Part shown: positions 1 through 12,844 of the stretch, one piece after another
How positions within the stretch are numbered: the stretch's first letter is position 1
How the letters are laid out: every line of letters starts with the position of its first letter
Origin: Drosophila persimilis
Lineage: Eukaryota > Arthropoda > Insecta > Diptera > Drosophilidae
DNA: 64,000 nucleotides
Assembly: GCF_003286085.1 (NCBI RefSeq)
Contig: NW_020825330.1
Span: 1,116,001 to 1,180,000, forward strand
Reading direction: 5' to 3'
The notes under the pieces: model-generated
What the model was told of the DNA's origin: nothing
The model's input: only the letters and a program-made list of their open reading frames with translations
The model's database searches: none
Translations under genes and position numbers: made by a program

Positions 1-67
1 CCTCATGCCACTCATCATCATAATTTTCGTCTCTCTCTTTCTCCCTCTCTCTCGCTGTCTCGCTGTG

Positions 68-3000
68 CTAGCGTCGCTTTTTGACGCGTTCAATGTATTT
101 TGTTTTGTTAAGGGCACGATTGCCGGCATTGGGATCCATCATGCGCTTCCAATCGGTCTGCCCCACCACAAAGCCAATGGCACGCATCTTGTCCTGGGCG
201 CGCTTCTCCTCGATGTCCGCCCAGCGCACCTGGAAGGGAGAAAAAAAGTGAGTAAAGTGTCCTCGTAACAGATGGTTTGGTGTGCATTTAGGGAAACGTT
301 TCAGAATTTCCAGCTACTTCTCTATATGCTATATTCCCATTCTACATTCGTTTAAGCGTACACATTTCGTACACATATTTAATAACGAACTTTCTATAAC
401 TTTTCCAATATAATTGTATAATATTTAAAGCTTGAAAAAAGTACTCAAAAAATGGAACCACAGATGTCAAAGATCTCTCTGCTTTAGGATCGAATTTTCT
501 TTAGATGCCATATTTTAAAAGTCTTCTTGTCTAGTAATTTCCATTAAAATCGGATAATAAATACAGCTCCAAGAGTCCCATATAATGGAATGTACAGCGT
601 GTCACAGACATCAAAGAATCACTTCTTATAAACAAAAACAACTTCATATAACAAAGACACAGCTAGAGAAGAGTTACCTCAAAATGGAATATCTCCACCT
701 ACTGCTGTCCTCGATTATCAAATATCTTTGTTCCTACAAAACCGATTTATATTAAACTTCAGGCATGACTTCCTATAACCATTATCTAACTATCCTTTAA
801 GTTTGATAGTAATCGCTTAAGTAAAACATGGCAAGAAGAGAAAACAGTACAGTGCATCTACTATTTCTATCTCTTTTCTTCTAATGGTTTTCTTCTTCTT
901 CTAGAGATCTACGTGTATCCTTCGTGTATCCTTTATCCAAAACTCACTCGCTTCTTGCCATCGACTGATGTTTTTGGTGGCTCCCAATCGTCCAGCTGCA
1001 GATATTCGGCCATGCTGGCTGTCTTGCTTTTCTTCAGGATGCGCATGGTGCCGTCCAGACGGGCTACAAGGATAATCAGGATAATTCAGTGAAGAGAACC
1101 TATAGGGGCCAGGGGTGCAGGCAGGCAAGACTTACCTAGATTATCCTCGGTGTTGTCGCTTTCCCACTTGCTTTTCAAATTGCCAAACTGCACGGAACCA
1201 CACGGAACGGAACCACCGATTGATTAGAGGGAGTAGAGGAAGGGGAGAACGTGGAAAAGTTGTTGTTGTTGGTTTGGAAAAGGATCCCCCACACTGTATG
1301 TTTTTGGTTTTTTTTATTATTGTTTAAGACTTACATCGTAGCAGATATCATCGCCGTTGCTGTCATCTGTCGTTCCATCGACAGCGGCAGTGGCGGCGAC
1401 GGCGACGGCAACGGCACTGGCAGCGTTTGCGGCGGCGGTGGGCACAAGATCCCCAACAAGCCCAGTGGCTGATGCCTTGGCATTGGTGGCATTCGAAGCA
1501 GTGTCCTCGCTATAGGCATTATCATCCTGAAATAAATGAAGCCGCCATAAATCAACAAAACGTTCGCTTCGTTCGTGTTTCAGCCTTTTGCAGCACATTG
1601 GCAGCCTTTACTAAAGAGCTTAATAATAGGATCGATCATTCATTAATAAGTTTTCGATTTACAGATCTACAGTGAATTGTAGATGGTGTCATGTCATGTC
1701 GCTTTCGCATTCGCTTAAGAACTTATGTGCTAGAATCTTGGCGATACAGAGCGCATATCCATATCGCAATATCGGTATATTCATAAGAATCAATCAATCA
1801 ATTATATTCATTGCATTCCACATATGCCACAGAACAAAACTTATGTCTAAGAGCATCTATCTCTAAATTATAATCCCTTCTGTTCTACTGTTCTACGACA
1901 GAGGGGCAGAGTAAAAGTTAAAAATGTTTTTTTTTTCGAGTATTCATAAGTGACTAGATTGAGCGTCGACGGTGGCGGTGGCGAGAGCATCGGGGGCACT
2001 GGCCTGCAGCACCTGTAGCCTGCCGCCACGTGTGGAAAATCCTTAACAGATTGTGGTTACAGACTACAGGCGGCACAGGCCAGGGACCCACGGGCCTCCC
2101 GCCCCGTCTCAGTTTGCAGGACGAGGATCATTCTCATTCCCGCTCAACGCGAGAGAACACGATGAGCAGGAGCCTCGGATGATTCTAGGGCATAGTTACC
2201 GTTGCCATATTCTCAACATCTTCCATCTCGACCACATTCTCCAGCAGCGTGGCCACGTCCAGCTTGATGTACTGCAGCGGCGTCTCGTTCCAATTATCCA
2301 GCGCCAGCTGGATCTCCTCTGTGGTGCGCTGGTGCGCATTGCGTCCCAGACAAGTCTCCACATCGCACAGAAGGTCCACAATGTACGGCTACAAAAAGGG
2401 GATATATACAGATATACAGATAGATGGTTATTTCCCAGGACTCACCACAAAATTCGAGTCCTTTGCATGGCAGTAGAACTCGTTGAGTGTGCGCAGCGAA
2501 TTGTTATTGCAATCCACAATTATAAAGTCGTACAGATTATCGCTGAGCGTCTTCTTGAACGATTTGATCAGGTATTGCATGTAGGTCTCCTCCATGGTAT
2601 CATCGTACTCGTATAGCAGCTCCTTTTTGGGTATCTGTGGCGGCGGCACAAGGGAAGGAAATTAATACAAAATTCCATGCACCAGCCACCAGGCACCTTT
2701 AAATTCCATATCTCGAGCTGTCCACTCACCTTCTTCCCCGTTTTGGGGCACTTCTCCTCGTAGTCATTCTCAATGATGAAGTAATCATCGATGCTGAGTA
2801 TACGCGGTGTGGCCCCGCCCATTTCCAGCTCCTTTTCCTTGATGAGGCGTGCCACATAGGACTTGCCGCTGCCCGGTGGTCCGCGTAGGATAACACAAAT
2901 GCGCTTGGGACGCGTCAAGCGTCCGGGCGACAACAGAATCTCATCGATCGATATTGTATTGCGATTCTCGTTCGTGGGCACACTCATCTCCAAATGTGGG

Positions 3001-6000
3001 GCAGGGACATGGCCGGCGGGTACATCCTCATTGGCCTTTGCCTCCGAGGGAAACAGAGATTGCGGCGCAGAAGGAGCATCCACCGATGACGACGGCATGG
3101 GTTCTGTTTTCGGTATCAGTGGGCCCTCGCCCAGCATGCGGCGCTGCGGATTGGCGGGGAAGGCTTTCTTGAAGGATTCTCCGCCGTAAGAGAGGCTATT
3201 ATTAATGTGCATCGATGGCGGCGATGGCAGGGACTCATCATCGCGCATTTCCACGAGATTACTGTAAGGATTTCAAGCACGGATTCACGTTAGATAGTGG
3301 CTCCCGTGGCTCCTGTGGGTCTGTGAAACGGGACTTACTCTTCCCCATCGGAGATATCCTCGAGATCATCGGACTGCTTCGAACTGTTCTGTCCCTGCGG
3401 TGGGACAGGTGTCTAGGAGGAAGGGGGAGGATAAACGGCGGATTAGGTATCGAATCAATGGATCAGACATGTGGGAGGGGGCTTACCCCCTGGGGTTTAC
3501 CTGCTGATCGCTCTCTTCGGACGGAATCGTTTGAAGCTGACGACTCTGATGCATTTGCAGGCGCTCCTGCTGGCGCAACTGTTTCTTTCTTTTTTTGTTA
3601 CGCTTGTTTAAGGCTTTTTCATTAGGTCCGGGTCCGAGTCCGGGTCCGAGTCCGGTTCCAGCTGAGGGTCCGGCTGCTCCGACTCCTATTCCTAATCCTG
3701 GTCCCATCCCCATTCCGTGCGGTGCTCCGCCGCGTCCACCTCCGCGTCCGCCTCCGCGTCCAGATCCCATCATTCTTGGTGCTAGTCCTGGCATCATTCT
3801 GCCACCCACTGGGCCATAGCCATTGCTCGAGGCGTGTCCATAGTCAAAGGTCTTCAGGGGCCGAAATTCGGGCAGCCCATCGCCAGATGATATCGAGGAG
3901 GCAGCGCCCCCCCCGCCCATTGTGGCCGACTTGTGGCCATAGTCGATGACCTTGGGGGCGGGCGTCTTGTTCTGGTAGTCGAACACCTTCATGGGACGGT
4001 GCACGGGTTCGTCATCGTCCTGGTCCTGATCCTGGTTTGGCTCCACCCGTGAATGTGAATGAGAATGAGAGTGGAATGGCGGCGGCCGCTGTGGCCCCAG
4101 TGCTAGTGGATGCTGCGGCGGCGGCTGCTCCGGTCTGCAACGTGGGGGCAACGTGGTGTGTTGGAAGAGGTGGGGCGTGGGGCGTGGTGGGTGAGTGGAA
4201 GAGACGCAGTGGCGTGGTCGTGGTATTGTCGGTATCAAATATCGGTATTTTTTGTTGGTATTTGTTGCAGTATTTTTAACGGTATTTTACGGTGTTTTGG
4301 TTGGCATTTATTGTTGTTTGATATTTCGATTTTTTCATGGATTTCAATTATCGATTATTATCGTTTTTTTTTTTAAATTCGATTTTTTGTTCGTTTTTGA
4401 GTTTTTTTTGTTTTCAATGTTTCAAAAACCAAAAGAAAAACACTTGAACTTTTACTTTTCTTTGAAATTTACCAAAACAAAAAAAACGTATTGAAGATGT
4501 GCGGGGGTGGGTCATGGGGTGGCCGGGTCATAGGTCAGAGGTCCTAAGCTTTGCAGAGAGAATTTCACACAGAAAAAAGCACGGACAAAGAGGAGAAACC
4601 AATGTCTCTCTCTATAAAAGATATTCGAATTCGGACCCTCAGTGGATGTTTCCCTCCCCGCCCCTCCACACCACCGACCCCTCACAGAGAATATGTGTAT
4701 CGATAATTAATCGGAAAACAGTAAGACTCTTGGAGAACCTTACGAGAGGAGGAAGGAGGCAATACACCTTATATTCCATCAATCAGCGGACAGGACAAGG
4801 AATACATATTGTACATATCGGCAAAATCTTTATTTATTTCTTTATTTATTGATTTCTTTAAAACTTTCGAATTTTGAGGCATACAGTGCGTTTCAATGGT
4901 GTATGTATATACGGGAGGGACATCATATGGCTTATACATTATAGAGTTTTACAGTAGTTTACAGCTTATCGACGTTTTTGTTGGTCGGTTAGTCATCGAA
5001 TATTGAGCTAACTATCGATAGCTACCGATAAAACAATTTTTGCATTTTAGATATAGAGACAGATAGACTGAGATTGGGAGAGACGAGCTATCGACAATAA
5101 AATCCATATCAATTATCGAATTTATTAAATTTATCGAACGGTTACCGAAACGTTCTGTGTGTGTTCTGTTTTGTATCGCATCCAATAAAAAACGCATAAA
5201 TACCGTATATATTGTGAATATTGTAAATCTTTAAGCTATCGATCGAACACATTGTTCGAATATCTTAATTATTAATCATCCATCTATCGTTCATCGTTCA
5301 TATATCGTCTATCGTTAATCAAAAAAAAATGAATATCGGTCTGGCAATAATAGTATATGGCGTGGGGTTCAAGGGCTATCTATATTTATGGTTTCTTATT
5401 TTCAGTTCATCTGATCTTTCATTTAGAAGAGTTCTGGATCCTTTAATTCTTTGCCCTAGCGACTATCAAACGCACTGTACACCCCACTGTACACCTCTCT
5501 GTTTTGTAATTTTAATTTGTAAACAGCAGACCGACCCCAGACGACACTGGACACTGGTACTTTTGCTATTGATGTAAAGGATACCAAAGAATAGAAAAGA
5601 CTGGGGTGTCAGCTTTATATGATATATACATTGATAGATAGATAGAATAAACGGACTGACAGACTGAATCGACACGGACAGTTTTCTCTGTTGTTATTCT
5701 GGGTTTAATTCCAACCTTAATCTCCAACATTGATTTAGTTTGATGTTCTTTTATTGGTATATATATTAAATATATCATTTACGACTTGTACAACTTTTAA
5801 CTTTCAAAAACTTCGATTCAGAGACAGAGATAGAGTGAAGAGAGAGTGAGAGAGAGAGAGAGAGTCAGAGTTTGAAGAGAAGGCAAAACGTTTCGAGGAA
5901 ACGAAACAAAAATACGAAAAAAGGTAGGTTAGGTATTTATCAAAGCGGAATTGTTACAAAGAAAATACAATTGTTTTATAAACCAATTCATTTTGGATGT

Positions 6001-9000
6001 TAATTGTTTTTGTTGTTTTTTTCAAACTCTTTTTGGGACCAATTAAGGATATGCTAGAGGTCTAGATCTCTGTTTCTGTTTCTGTTCTGTTGTGTTTTTG
6101 TTTTCTTGGAGGATGTGTACTTGGTGTGTGTGTGTGCTTATTTGCTGAATTAATCTACTATATAGCTCTATATAGTGCTATGTGTGTGTTTTCGATTTTT
6201 CGATCTTCATATGGTCTGCAGAAGTAGAAGAGGAAGCTGAGTCTGAGGCTGGGACTGAGAGGCTGGGGGTTCAGAGGGCCTGATCCTCCATCCCCACTGC
6301 CGCTTCTTCACTGCTTCCTTCTCTAATACTCTCTCTCCTACTCCTAGATCCTGCGCTGCTTCTGCTGCTGCTGGACGTTTCTATTGGTCCTGTTTTTGAA
6401 TTTTGCTTGGACTTGACCGCTGCTCAGACCACGCGGACACCACAAGACACCATTCATTCATCGTTTGGGACCGCATGGGATCGTATGGAATCGCATGGAT
6501 GTCAGGATGCATCGATCGATTCACCCACCAACCCAACAATCAATACCATATTTCATTATTTTTTCGTTTTTTTTTTGTTTTGTTTTTTTTTTGGTATTTT
6601 TAACAAAAGTTTTGTGTGGTATTTTTTTTTTGTTTCGTTTCGTATTTCGGATTTTTTTTTCAGTTGCATAGAAGTAGAAGAGAAGAAGAGAAAACGGGTA
6701 TGGAATAAAAATTCCAGCATTAACGATAACTAGAAAAAAACACATCGCCTGCACATAATCTACATTAAAGGATTTTTGAGGGGACAGAGAGAGAGAGAGC
6801 ACAAACAGACAGAGAGAGAGAGAGAGAGAGACAGATAAAGAGAGCGACAGGGAGGGGAGTGGTGGTGGTGGAAGGGGAGGATTGAGGAAGGTCAAACGAC
6901 GACAAAATCGACGGGGACTCGATGGGAAGGAAGATCATAAAAACGCCTGGTAACGACCCGGAATTTATTCGGGAATAAAATGGTATTTAAGAGTGGTATT
7001 TATCTGGTGTTTTTCCGGAATAAGCTAGTATTTAAGTTTGTTATTTTTGTAATATTATTTCGTAAATAGTAGTCTGAGTGGTATTTAAGTGTGGTATTTA
7101 TCTGGTATTTTTCAGGAATAAACTAATATTTAAGTCAAGTATTTTTCGAAATTAGCTAATAGTTAAGTGTGGTATTGTCTGGTATTTTTTCGGAACAAAC
7201 TAGTATTTTATGATCGGACAAATATGAGATTAGATCTTGTCTAAATTTCAGTATTAAACTTAAAGAAAAAAAGACATTTCCCCAAAAAGGGGAATGCAGC
7301 AGCGCCCTTCGTTCGAGATTCGCGTCATAAGTAGCTTTTGCTGAAGGCAATCGTATCTTTGTAAAGATTAAGTACATGAGAAAATCTCACTCTGTCTTTC
7401 ATTTCACGTAATACCATAATTATTCCCAGCTATTCAATATTCCCAGCTATTTTATCCCTCAAGAGTCAAGTCCAAAAGTGGAAGCAAGTATTCCCAACAC
7501 CTAATCGTAATTCAAAGGATTTCTTATAGATTTAAATGGCAGGTGGATGCAACAAGAGATTCCTTTAACGATTCATCAGAGAAAGATTCAGCGAACAGAC
7601 AAGACGCTCGGTCTGTCGGGGAAGCAGAGGGATATGATAGCCCTTCTTGAAGGGTATTTTTTAATTTTAGCATTTTGATTCTTTGCGCACAAGAGATCAA
7701 AGTATTCTGATGTTTGATTTTGCGTTAAGAGAAGAGTTATTCATAAAATGTTAAGAGTTCTAGAGTGTTCTGTTTTTGTACACATACCCGTCATCCCATG
7801 GTTTCCGGTTTCCAAAGTTCATCATGTTTCCGCCTAGGCCTCCACTGCCTGGTCCTGGTCCTGGTCCAAAGTTTCGACGATTGCGCGGAGGACCTCCGCC
7901 CAGGTCCTCGTCAAAATTGGGCATCGGTGGACCGGAGTTGCGCCGGAATGGATTATCACTATTGTTGGGATTATTCGGGGGTCCTCCAGGTCCTCCACCG
8001 AAGTTGGGTCCTCCTCCAAAGTTGGGTCCAGGACCTCCAGGACCACCAGGGCCTCCACCAAAGCCAAATGGATTAAACGGTCCCGAGTCATGGCCGAGTC
8101 CAGGGCCAGGTCCACGGAACTTCGGACCAAAATTGGGTCCAGGTCCAGGTCCAGGTCCGGGTCCGGGTCCGGGTCCAGGCCCACCGCCCCCGCGATTGTG
8201 GGGCCCGAAATTGGGTCCGAAATTAGGACCAAAGTTCGGACCATTTGGTCCATTATTGGGGCCAAAATTCGGTCTAAAGTTGGGGCCATTAGGACCAAAG
8301 TTGGGTCCTCCAGGACCAAAGGGCGGATGTGGGCCACCGTTTGGACCGAAATTGCGGCCGCCATTAGGGCCAAAGTTTGGTCCAAGTCCAGGTCCAGGTC
8401 CAGGTCCAGGTCCATGTCCATGTCCGTGTCCAGGTCCGAAATTCCTGCCATTCGGCCCGAAGCCGGGGGGACCATTTCCATCGAAGTTCTTACTAAAGTC
8501 CGTGAAATTATCGCCCGGAACCTGCCCGGGTCCCATTTGATTCATTTGATTGGGACCAAAGGGCCCGGGGCCATCTCGAAAGCCAGGACCAGGACCGGAA
8601 AGAGGACCGGGACCGGGACCGGGACCATCGCCACCAAATTCACGATGCAGCCGAGAATGCTGATCATCCATGTCCATGGGTCCACGGCTACGGCTGCGTG
8701 CGTCCCCGGCATCGCCACCGCTATCGCGACTCATCATCGACTCCCTGGAGTCCTGCGAGAGCTTGTCCACATTCCCCGGCGATTGAGACTGCGAATGGGA
8801 ATGGACTTTCTTCTTGCGCTGCCATTCGGCAAAGGACAAGGGCCGTCCCTTATTGCCGGCGCTTCCTGCCTCCGATGAATCGTTGGCTCCTGCTCCTGCT
8901 CCTGCACCGCCCTTCTCGCTCATCCGCTCCTGGGCCTTGGCCACTGCCTGTGTGAGATTGTTGATGAAATTGGGATCCTTGAGGGCAATGGACACATTCG

Positions 9001-12000
9001 TCGGCAGAGATTCGTCCGCCGTCTGCTTGGCGTCGGCCTCAGCAGCGGAGGGGACTCCTTCGTTCACGGCTGCCGGAGCAGCGCCGACGACGGCCGCCTG
9101 ATCACCAGGGTTCTTGATGACCACATCGAACAGCGACGGGATCTTCTTGTTGTCATCTGCGGCACCTCCGCCGACGCCCGGCTTGACGCCGTCGTCGACC
9201 AGATCGAGACCGGGGATGCCATCGCTCTTCTTGAATATGCTTGTCATGGGCGTATCCACCAGCTCCGAGTCTGGCTCTGGCTCATCATCGTCGTCGTCAT
9301 CGTCCAGTGAAATGGTGAGAATATTCTCCTCCTCTTTGGTTTGCTTCGCCGGTGTGGAGGTGGCAGCGGCACCCTCGAACCGCCGCTTGCCAAGATTAGA
9401 CATTGGTCCAGGTCCAGACGAAGGCTTGCTCTTCTGCTGATGCTGCTGCTGCTGTTGCTGCTGCTGCTGTTGCTGCTGCTGATGCTCTAGGGGCTTCTTA
9501 GGCGACAACTGCTTCTGTGGAGATCCCGTCTTCAGCGCCATGGGAGGCTCCACGACATGCTCCCGGCGCATGGGCGGCGGCTGCTGCTGGGTTTCATTCT
9601 CACGACGCTGCTCGAGATTCCCGCCTGGGAATGGACCAGGTCCTCTGCCGCCGAAGCCAGGTCTACCGCCAGCTCCAGGTCCAGGACCACCGCGATTGGG
9701 ACCATCAAAGGCAGGTCCAGGTCCTCGAGCTCCAAAGGGTTCTCTCTCAAAAGCAGGACCTGGTCCGTGTCCCTGTCCGTCCATTCCAGGATCACCTCTG
9801 TTTGGACCCTCAAAGGACCCACCACGGAAGCGCCCGCCACCGTCTTCCATGTCTTCGATGGGATCTTTGCTGCCCATTGGTCCGACTGGTGGACCATCTG
9901 GGCCCCCTCCTCCTCCTCCTGGACCTCCACTCTCTTGAGCCTGACGGCGACGACGCATCTGCTCGCGTCGCTCTGCAATGCGACGGCGCTGCTTCTCAAA
10001 CTCCTCCTCGTAGCGACGGTACTCGTCGCGATCCGGATGATTGGCATTAGCCCGTTTCCAGTCCTCGAACTGCTGCTCCCACTGATCGAACAAACGATCG
10101 AAGCTCGCCTCATCCAGATCTGGCCCAGCAGGAGCTCCTCCTCCTGCTCCACCTCCGCCTCCACCACCTCCTCCACCTCCACGTGGATGCTGCTGCTGCT
10201 GTGGATTGTTGTTGTTGTTGCTGTTGCTGTTCCTTTGGCCAAAGTTTCCACGATTCTGGCCACCGCCATCGCTGTTGGCACCTCTCTCTTCGTTGTATCC
10301 CTGATTCTCCCAGCGTCCCGCATTGTTGTTGTTGTTGGGCGGAGGACCACGGCGGCTGTTGGCCCCATAATTGTTGCCAAAGCTCCCAGAATTATCGGGA
10401 ACTCCTCCGCCATAGCTGTTGTTGTTATTAAAGTTCGATCCTCCCCCTCCTCCTCCTCCTCCGGGGCTATTGCCAAAGTTTCCCGAGTTTCCGCCAACGC
10501 CGCCGGAATTTCCAGCAATCGATCGTCCAGGTCCAGGTCCTGGTACAGGTCCAGGTGGGCCTCCGCCGCGACCACCGCTAAATCCTTCTTGATTTGAGAG
10601 AAACTCCTGGCCAGAATTCTGTGTAAAAGGATTCTGGCCGCGTTGCGCGGCAGGGCCATCTCCTCCTCCTCCCGCTTGCTGCCCAGGTCCATCGCTCCAG
10701 CCCTTGCGCTGGAAATTCGGGTTCGATTTATTTCCATGACGCTGCTCCATATCGGGATTATTCGTAGACCAACGATTCATCCGCTGATTGTTGCTGCTGC
10801 CCCCCGGCGGCTGTTGCTCCTGCTGTTTGTCCTGCATAGATGGGGGTGGTCCATCCCAGCGTCCCCGATTAGCCTCAGCCGAGGACGACGGCGGCGGTCC
10901 GCTCCAGCGATTGTTGCCATCCCCACCCTGCGGAGGCGGGGGTCCGTCCCAGCGTCTGTTTGTATCGGCGGCAGGTGGAGGCGGTCCGGAATTCCAGCGA
11001 TTGTTTGCATTCCCTCCAGATGGGGGAGGTCCCTCCCACCTGGCGGGTCCTACGGGACCGGGACCTGGACCGAGACCTGGACCTGGACCTGGACCTGGAC
11101 CAGGTCCGGGCCCATCTGTGGGCCCCTCCCACCGTGGTGCATTACGTTGCGGAGGCTGATGCTGTTGATGCTGTTGATGCTGCTGCTGGCTCCATTGGTT
11201 CTCCATGGCATTGGGCGGCGGCTGGCGCATCTTGGGATCAGCGCCCATAAATGCAGGCGGCGGCTGCTGCAGATTGGGAAAGGGATTCATGTTGCCCTGC
11301 ATCTCGTTGGGTGGCTGACTGTAGCCCCCCATCTGTGGCTGTGTCATTTGGTTGTAATGAGACGCCGGCGGCGGTTGCTGGAGATGCTGCTGCTGCTGCT
11401 GTACCGCCGGTGGGACGTTGGGCCACATATTGGGATTTGCCTGATGCTGCTGCTGGTGCTGCGGCTGCTGCATGTAGCCTCCGGGATTGGCATTCTTCTG
11501 CGGTGGCGGCGGCGGTGGTTGGCTGTACATCTGCGGCTGGGCCATAATCTTGCCCGGCATTCCAGCTACCGCAGGATTGGGGGGCACTTGAACGGGCACT
11601 GGAGCCACCGCCGGCGGAGCCTGGTAGTATGCCTGTTGTGCCGGGGGATAGCCCTGCACTCCCGGCTGTACTGCCACAGCGGTGGGCATCACGACAGCTG
11701 CTGCTGCTGCTACGGGCGCTGGTGCGACAGCGACGGCAGTTACGGCCGTGGGATTTGCACCACCAGCTGCTGCGGCAGCCATCTCCCGTTTGTACTGTAA
11801 GAACACAAGCAAACGAAACGAATTAAAAGGGGAATCCTCCACAAGGGGGGCAGTAGTAGGTCACACACCTGCTCGCCGTATTGGGCATGCCACTTGGCGT
11901 ACTCCTGCTGGTAGGTCTGCCACTGATGCCAGTGGTGCTGCAGCGCATACTGCTGCTCGGGGGTCATGGCCGCGTACTGTGCAGCCGTGTACTGTTCATA

Positions 12001-12252
12001 GGGGTTGGTGGCCGTTTGGCCAGCTGTGCTGTAGGGGTTGCCTCCAAGTGCCGCAGGCATGGTGACTGGTTCAGCGGCGGCGCCAACTGCGACGCCGGCG
12101 GGCACCACCGAGGCGACTGTGGATGGCTGCTCGGCGGGCGGCGGCGGTGGCGGTGCGTCGGGCAGAGGTGGCGGTACCGAGGGCTGGGGTGGTGCAGCCA
12201 TTGGCACGGCGCCTGGCACCAAAGCCGCTACTGCAGGCCATTGGTTCCACAT
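68..12252 (-). CDS. ZAP3: ZAP3 / YLPM1-like protein, P-loop kinase-like and PP1-docking
   Basis: Eleven coding exons read right to left: 12252-11869, 11794-7788, 4134-3501, 3412-3339, 3261-2730, 2634-2446, 2388-2200, 1526-1335, 1187-1136, 1063-948, 229-68. Every join is GT-AG and in phase, giving 2,176 aa, close to human YLPM1. The N-terminal two thirds is Pro/Gly/Gln-rich low complexity, including a long polyQ run (about 9430-9480) and Pro-Gly dipeptide tracts (about 8100-8420). A Walker A motif GPPGSGKS lies near residue 1827, followed by SIDDYF, as in the YLPM1 polynucleotide-kinase-like fold. The C terminus carries KKRVRW (about 2121-2126), the RVxF-type docking site for protein phosphatase 1 known in ZAP3. 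A nuclear role in RNA binding or PP1 regulation is inferred from the family. The ATG at 12252 is the first in frame. Long antisense ORFs over exon 2 are shadows of the repeats. Confidence 0.93.
4135..7787 (-). other. ZAP3 intron 2, AT-rich with simple repeats
   Basis: This is the 3.65 kb intron between ZAP3 coding exons 2 and 3. It holds AT-rich DNA, repeated GGTATTT words (about 4200-4300 and 6985-7210) and two GA-rich runs (about 5820-5880 and 6785-6850). No coding exon is supported. The short ORFs here are T-rich or GA-rich low complexity. Confidence 0.7.
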
Positions 12253-12523
12253 TCTCACTCCTCTTTTTTTCACTCTTTAGGTCGCAAGAAAATGGATTTT
12301 TTGGCATTATGTTATTGTCTACTGATTGTACATGTGCTCCAAATACATTTTAGTCATCACTTAACTTACCCTAATGTGTATTTTATGTAATTTGCAAAAA
12401 AACTAATTTCCGAACTGAAGAAAAAGTAAAAATTCCACACACTTCGCCATTTTTGGCTTGAAAATTAGAGATGTGGAACGGGGAGTTCGATTGCCGCAAT
12501 ACGCATACGATAGCAATAAGAGA

Positions 12524-12777
12524 TATCGATAGTGATATTGGCTATCGGGTTAGAACATAAAAAATGATTTAGGATCTTATATCGATAGCCGCTCGACCAT
12601 CCGACTAGCCGCTAAACCATCGAGTCCTATACGTGTTGCTATACTTAACAATAACAATACTTAACATTTAATATGATATTATTTTCCAAATTATCGTTAA
12701 ATTGTATAATTTGTAATATTCAATGCACAAAGAAATCTATCGCATGGCAGCGATACTTATGGCCATCACTATCGATA
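12524..12777. promoter_or_regulatory. Three DRE (TATCGATA) sites in the ZAP3/Nob1 divergent promoter
   Basis: Perfect TATCGATA octamers occur at 12524-12531, 12580-12587 and 12770-12777, in the 592 bp between the ZAP3 and Nob1 start codons. The octamer is the known binding site of DREF and overlaps BEAF-32 sites, typical of Drosophila housekeeping and divergent promoters. No convincing TATA box was seen. Use of the sites by both genes is inferred from position. Confidence 0.75.
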
Positions 12778-12844
12778 GCAGAGCGCGACACGTGCTGTTT
12801 TCCTTTTATTTATATTTTATATGTGAAGACAAATCGCAATTAAA

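Noticed and set aside
7776-11800. Several long plus-strand ORFs (up to 385 aa) opposite ZAP3 exon 2
   Set aside because: They mirror the Pro/Gly/Gln-rich repeats of the real gene and have no recognisable domain or splice partners.
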